From assembly GCA_000328365.1 (NCBI GenBank), contig KB309465.1:37562-101561 (forward strand): a stretch of DNA of 64,000 nt, written 5' to 3'. Every line of letters starts with the position of its first letter. Within the stretch, counting starts at the first letter, position 1. A program made the translations under genes and the position numbers. This document shows positions 59,868 through 64,000 of this stretch, piece after piece. Source of the DNA: Capitella teleta. Taxonomy: Eukaryota > Annelida > Polychaeta > Capitellidae. The notes under the pieces were generated by a model, which did no database searches, had not been told where the DNA came from, and saw only the letters and a list, made by a program, of their open reading frames with translations.

Positions 59868-62800
59868 ATGGTTCTCGAGAGCACAATCGTTTGGTGAGAA
59901 TAAACAACCAAATAATCAATGTTCAGTGTGAATTTGGGATTAAATAATATCAAATAGCTACCATTGATTCTTTTAAGCTTATAATTATAGGGTTTTATAC
60001 GTCAAAATTACGATTTAATAGAGGAAATCGTTCCGATTTGCGTACACCGGTGGTGACACAGCAGAATCAGAACGTAACGCACCCTATTATCGCTCACCCC
60101 TGTGTCACTTGTTCCTCGATTCTGTCCTTCACTCCTTGTTTTCATTGACAAATCGGTGAATTTTCGGACAATCGAACTCAATTGCATGGAGGCAAATACT
60201 ATATTGTTGAAATCTGGACGTGCCCACTGTGCTTTATGATAATTTTGTACTCTATTTTTCACTAATTCCACAAGTGTAACTGATCTGATTATCAGTTACA
60301 GTTTGGCATTGTCGCCCCAATAGCGGACATTGTGGTTTATTATTGAGAGGGGATCGTCGAATCGAATGACCCCAGATGGCCGAAATGGGTATAACTTATG
60401 TGTTACCAATACCTGATGATGTAACAAGAGTTCAAGTTACTTAAAACACAATAAAGTTGGCAATAATAACGTCGCCGGCCGAGAGCACTTGGGTTGTGAA
60501 TTTCCAGTGTTGTGAGCATGCGCAGAAGATGTAAACAATAGCACATTTCCTGGGCACCTAACGTTATGACCATAGATGTCGTAAACATTATGACCGTTAT
60601 GATTCTGGGTGAAGCTGAACATGCTGGATGTTTTCCTACGTTTTTGCCGTCATCAACTTCACAATCGGCGACAGGCAGATAACATAGCGCTGAATTGGCT
60701 TCTCTCTCATCGTTACCTTTAAAGTTAACATTAAACTCTGGTGACAACGATTTAATGTGCTTGCGAACGTATTTCATTATTGATAAACAGACACATGTGC
60801 GACCATGTCTTATTGTTGTTGAAGAAGTCACATGACGTGATCATGTGATATAAGCACAAAATGGCGAATTAGCCGAAGCGTCATCCTTTCGAAAAAAAAT
60901 CTCATTTTCTTATTTGTACCATCCATAGCTCGGATAAATTGTTCGTAAGAGGTGCAATGTTTAAACTAATTATATAACGGTTCTATTGAGTGTATTCCTA
61001 GGTGTGCAATGCTTGCAATGGCTCTCAACGAGCACGCGCTATGGCTCTAAATGAATGTGATATGTGCCTGTAATGTAGTGCATTTATGCAAACGGATATT
61101 TCAGGCACACTTGTGGGCTTAATTTTTCACTACCTAAAATGCTAAATAACTTCAATTAAATAAGTAGCGAATATTTATATTCGGAGGTGGATTAGCGAAA
61201 AGGGTGGATTACATGACACAATTAACATTTAACATGATATTTTGAGGCAGATTATGAAAAGGGCGGATTACATAACCGCGGATTAACAGTGTCTGACTGT
61301 ATGATGAAATATCACAAAGAGTTGATAATTGGTTTTAATGGCAAAAACGTGGCAGCTTAGGCTATCATGGGGGAGATGGTACCTCTATGTAAATACTAGT
61401 AGTTCACCAGTGATAGTGCATGAACTGGTACATGTGCTTATCTTCTTGTAAGGTAAATATAAAGCACTAACATATCCTGCACTGTTCTATAACACAAGAT
61501 TCTTATAAAAAAAATTTGTGATTGTAGAAAAAAAAAATTCTTTTACAATCACAACTATTCATATTCGGGTTCGAGTTCTACGAATAGTAACCACCCAAAT
61601 ATTCATTATTATTTGTTATTTGGGTTATTTCACTATTCATTCAGCCTTAAAAATAAGTCAAGTACTTATTTATTTCAGTTTAATTAGTAAATCACTAAAT
61701 GTTCAATACTTCAGTGGAAATTTGAAATTAAATATTTTATTCATATTTTATGTGGAGTGCTTATTCTCACAGGATATAATATATTTGTTTACTGCTTTGC
61801 GTCAATAAAAATAGCATATAGGTTGATATGTTTAGATAAGGCCATATTTATAACAAACAATAGCGCATAAATGTTGACTAGTTGAAGCGACTAACTTTCT
61901 AGGCCTATATAATTTCAATTCGGAATTGCATAGTTGTACCTGTGATTGCTTGGATTTTCTGTCAGTAACTTTAGAAGGTGAATCTTTGAAACCAAGTATA
62001 TAATGGTTCTAATATGTGAATGAGCTGATCTCCTTCGTGCATTGGCCCACCTGACTTCAATTCTATGTTGCCTTTGAAGGTCAAGGTCTCGAGTTCTAAG
62101 CCTGCTTGGTCCAAAAAGCGTTGTGGTTGTGAGTTTTACTTGTAATGTGTTCTAATTTCTCGATAACTCTGCACTACTGCATAACAAGGCTGGGTGGATT
62201 TGTTCTCCTTTATGGATATAAATGTAAATTTTATTATTTCTTTTACAGTGTTGACGACAGTGACTTTATGCGGAATGGAGATTTCGTGCCCACACGACTC
62301 CAGGCTCAGCAGGATGCTGTCAATCTGATCTGTCACTCAAAAACACGCTCTAATCCTGAGAACAATGTTGGCTTACTTGCTCTGACGTCGTAAGTGCAAT
62401 CAGGTCACATTTTCTCCCATTTTCACTTATTTTCTCTTCCAGACACGAAGTTCTTGTTACGTTAACTGCAGATGTGGGCAAACTGCTTGCCTGCTTGCAT
62501 CAGGTGGAGCCCAACGGGAACATCAAATTCGTTTCTGCAGTCAGAGTTGCTCATGTGAGTCATGACTCTCCTGTTCTCTTGACTCCTTCTTGGGAATTTT
62601 GTAATGATTTGTTTTCTTTTTCAGCTTGCTCTGAAGCACCGTCAAGGCAAGAATCACAAGATGCGAATTGTTCTCTTTATCGGAAGTCCAGTCCTTGACG
62701 ATGAAAAAGAGGTGCGTAGTCTCCACGTTTGGTCATTGCATAGCTGACCTTTTGGTCATTTCAGATGGTCAAACTTGCTAAGCGTTTGAAGAAGGAGAAG

Positions 62801-63732
62801 GTTAATGTTGATGTCATCAACTTTGGAGAGGAGAGCGTCAACACTGACAAACTTTCTTCCTTTGTAAACACCATCAACGGCAAAGACGGAGCCAGGTCTG
62901 TTCCTCTCCGCCATACAATCACATGACATATGATTATTTTCAGCTCCCATCTACTGACGGTGGCCCAGGGCCCCATGCTGTCCGACGCTCTGATCAGCTC
63001 TCCAATTGTGGTTGGTGAGGATGGCACAGGAGCTGTTCCCAGTGGCATGTCAGGCTTTGAGTTTGGCATTGATCCAAATGAGGACCCTGAACTGGCGTTG
63101 GCCCTGCGTGTGTCCATGGAGGAACAGAGGGCGCGGCAGGAGGACGAGGCGCGCAAGGTGGCCGCTCAATCTGCCACGGACGCTGGCGTTGTTCCTGCTG
63201 AATCCACAGGTGCGTGCCCTTCTCCCCACGGATTCAACCCATCATGGGTGTTTTAATTCCTGACAGAGACGGATGAGGAGGTGTTGTTGAAGCAGGCGCT
63301 TGAGATGTCAATGCAGCAAGACGAAGAGCAGGAGAAAAAGGAAGAGACATCTTCCTCTGTGGCCGCTCCTCCCAGTTCAGCCACGATGCCCGACCTCTCG
63401 ATGATGTCAGAAGAGGACCAGATTGCGTACGCCATGCAGATGTCACTGTCATCCTCAGCTGCAGACACAGCTGCCACTCCCATGGAGACAGATGCAGCCG
63501 ATAAAGAAGAGGTACTGAGCGATCTTGGTTAATTGATTTTTATTTTTCACATGGATATTTGCAGGATTACTCTGAAGTGATGGATGACCCAGCCTTCCTA
63601 CAGAGTGTCCTTCAGGAGTTGCCTGGAGTGGACCCTCAGTCTCCAGCCATCCAGAGCGCCATGGGTCAGCTGACCCAAAAGGACGGGGGTCAGGAGAAAA
63701 AGGACGACAAGAAGGACTCAGCAAAAAAGTGA
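59868..63732 (+). CDS. PSMD4: 26S proteasome subunit PSMD4/Rpn10, ubiquitin receptor
   Basis: Ubiquitin-binding subunit of the proteasome regulatory particle. Exons: 59868-59893, 62249-62389, 62443-62554, 62625-62711, 62765-62895, 62944-63209, 63267-63511, 63565-63732; 391 residues (human 377). The first exon encodes MVLESTIV, and the VWA domain (about 1-190) continues with [19 protein letters not shown] and [15 protein letters not shown]. Three ubiquitin-interacting motifs are visible: [26 protein letters not shown] and [12 protein letters not shown]; human keeps two. The tail is lysine-rich, ending [11 protein letters not shown]. Intron 1 is 2.36 kb, against about 50 bases for the others, and holds the 849-bp element at 60268. 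Confidence 0.97.
60268..61116. mobile_element. CCACAAGTGT-ended element in PSMD4 intron 1
   Basis: Perfect 10-bp inverted ends (CCACAAGTGT and ACACTTGTGG) bracket 849 bases. The subterminal segments AACTGATCT and GCAAACGGATATTTCAG match the 82-bp MITE at 24059. It contains two TCATAACG octamers (60562, 60595), an M-box pair (60828) and a minus-strand open frame of 142 codons with no recognisable family. Grouping both into one family is an inference from shared ends. Confidence 0.45.
60828..60848. promoter_or_regulatory. Inverted M-box pair
   Basis: TCACATGA and TCATGTGA, each an M-box of the type bound by MiT/TFE bHLH-zip factors, lie as inverted repeats five bases apart in PSMD4 intron 1. 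Binding is not shown. Confidence 0.35.
61117..62248 (+). other. Remainder of PSMD4 intron 1
   Basis: AT-rich DNA. A GGATTA-containing motif is repeated about 60 bases apart (61190-61265). No exon was seen before the acceptor at 62248. Confidence 0.4.
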
Positions 63733-63785
63733 AATCAATTTATGTTCGGATTTATCTATGAATTTTCTTTCTGTATGTATGTGAG

Positions 63786-63791
63786 AATAAA
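63786..63791 (+). terminator. Poly(A) signal of PSMD4
   Basis: AATAAA 53 bases after the stop codon, then a T-rich stretch. Confidence 0.7.
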
Positions 63792-64000
63792 AGTGTTTTA
63801 AAACATTTCATCGCGTCTAATTTTGTATACAAATAATTCAAACTCTTGAAAGACATGGCAAGTTCATAAAGGCCAATTGCAGCGCACACCGTGAGTCTGA
63901 CTGATGCAATTTTGATGACAATGGCGAAACACCGCTCGAATCCTGCATCGTCAGCGGCATGAAGGCGAAGGCCTATGTCATAACGCACTTGTTTCTTTGC

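Noticed and set aside
60403-60831. Minus-strand open frame of 142 codons in PSMD4 intron 1
   Set aside because: No family recognised and it lies inside a probable transposon; kept only as a note because its length is somewhat above chance.

Overview
This is a window of animal nuclear DNA carrying eight recognisable, intron-rich protein genes in roughly 64 kb, separated by AT-rich DNA full of small transposon relics. The proteins are clear animal orthologues (HIP1/HIP1R, TRAPPC11, heparanase, an Ikaros-type zinc-finger factor, mitochondrial PS decarboxylase, RAB24, RCCD1, PSMD4). Many introns are only about 40-100 bp, genes lie tail to tail, and TRAPPC11 alone keeps 31 coding exons. Together this suggests an early-branching, slowly evolving, compact animal genome. 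A sponge is my best inference, but no single sequence proves it.

Layout. 1-2265: upstream DNA with a dense cluster of the octamer TCATAACG. 2266-10945 (+): HIP1/HIP1R, 25 exons, converging on 12180-17613 (-): TRAPPC11; their poly(A) signals are about 40 bp apart. 17614-21539: old LINE and Ty3/gypsy relics, the latter bracketed by a perfect 33-bp inverted repeat. 21540-23672 (-): heparanase with almost no excisable linker. 23673-34562: gene-poor DNA with several MITEs, two copies of an LTR-like repeat, a TTAA-bounded element and microsatellites. 34682-36611 (+): Ikaros/Hunchback-type zinc-finger gene with a CtBP-binding motif. 38375-42006 (-): phosphatidylserine decarboxylase with a long N-terminal extension, beside a perfect 30-bp-arm palindrome. 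42307-53419: gene-free DNA with a third LTR-like copy, LINE and Ty3/gypsy relics and a roughly 2-kb foldback element with a nested hAT-like MITE. 53420-55996 (+): RAB24, with a LINE in its largest intron, converging on 56691-59397 (-): RCCD1, one of whose introns holds a pogo/Tigger-like element. RCCD1 is head to head with 59868-63732 (+): PSMD4.

The genes are ordinary housekeeping and signalling genes and do not form one pathway, though several act in membrane traffic (HIP1R in endocytosis, TRAPPC11 in ER-Golgi and autophagy, RAB24 in autophagy). The most unusual unexplained signal is the octamer TCATAACG (wider form WTCATAACGYR), seen about 23 times by eye on both strands. Exon boundaries below were placed by hand from splice consensus, reading-frame continuity and remembered human orthologues; all coding lengths close in frame. 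No database search was possible.
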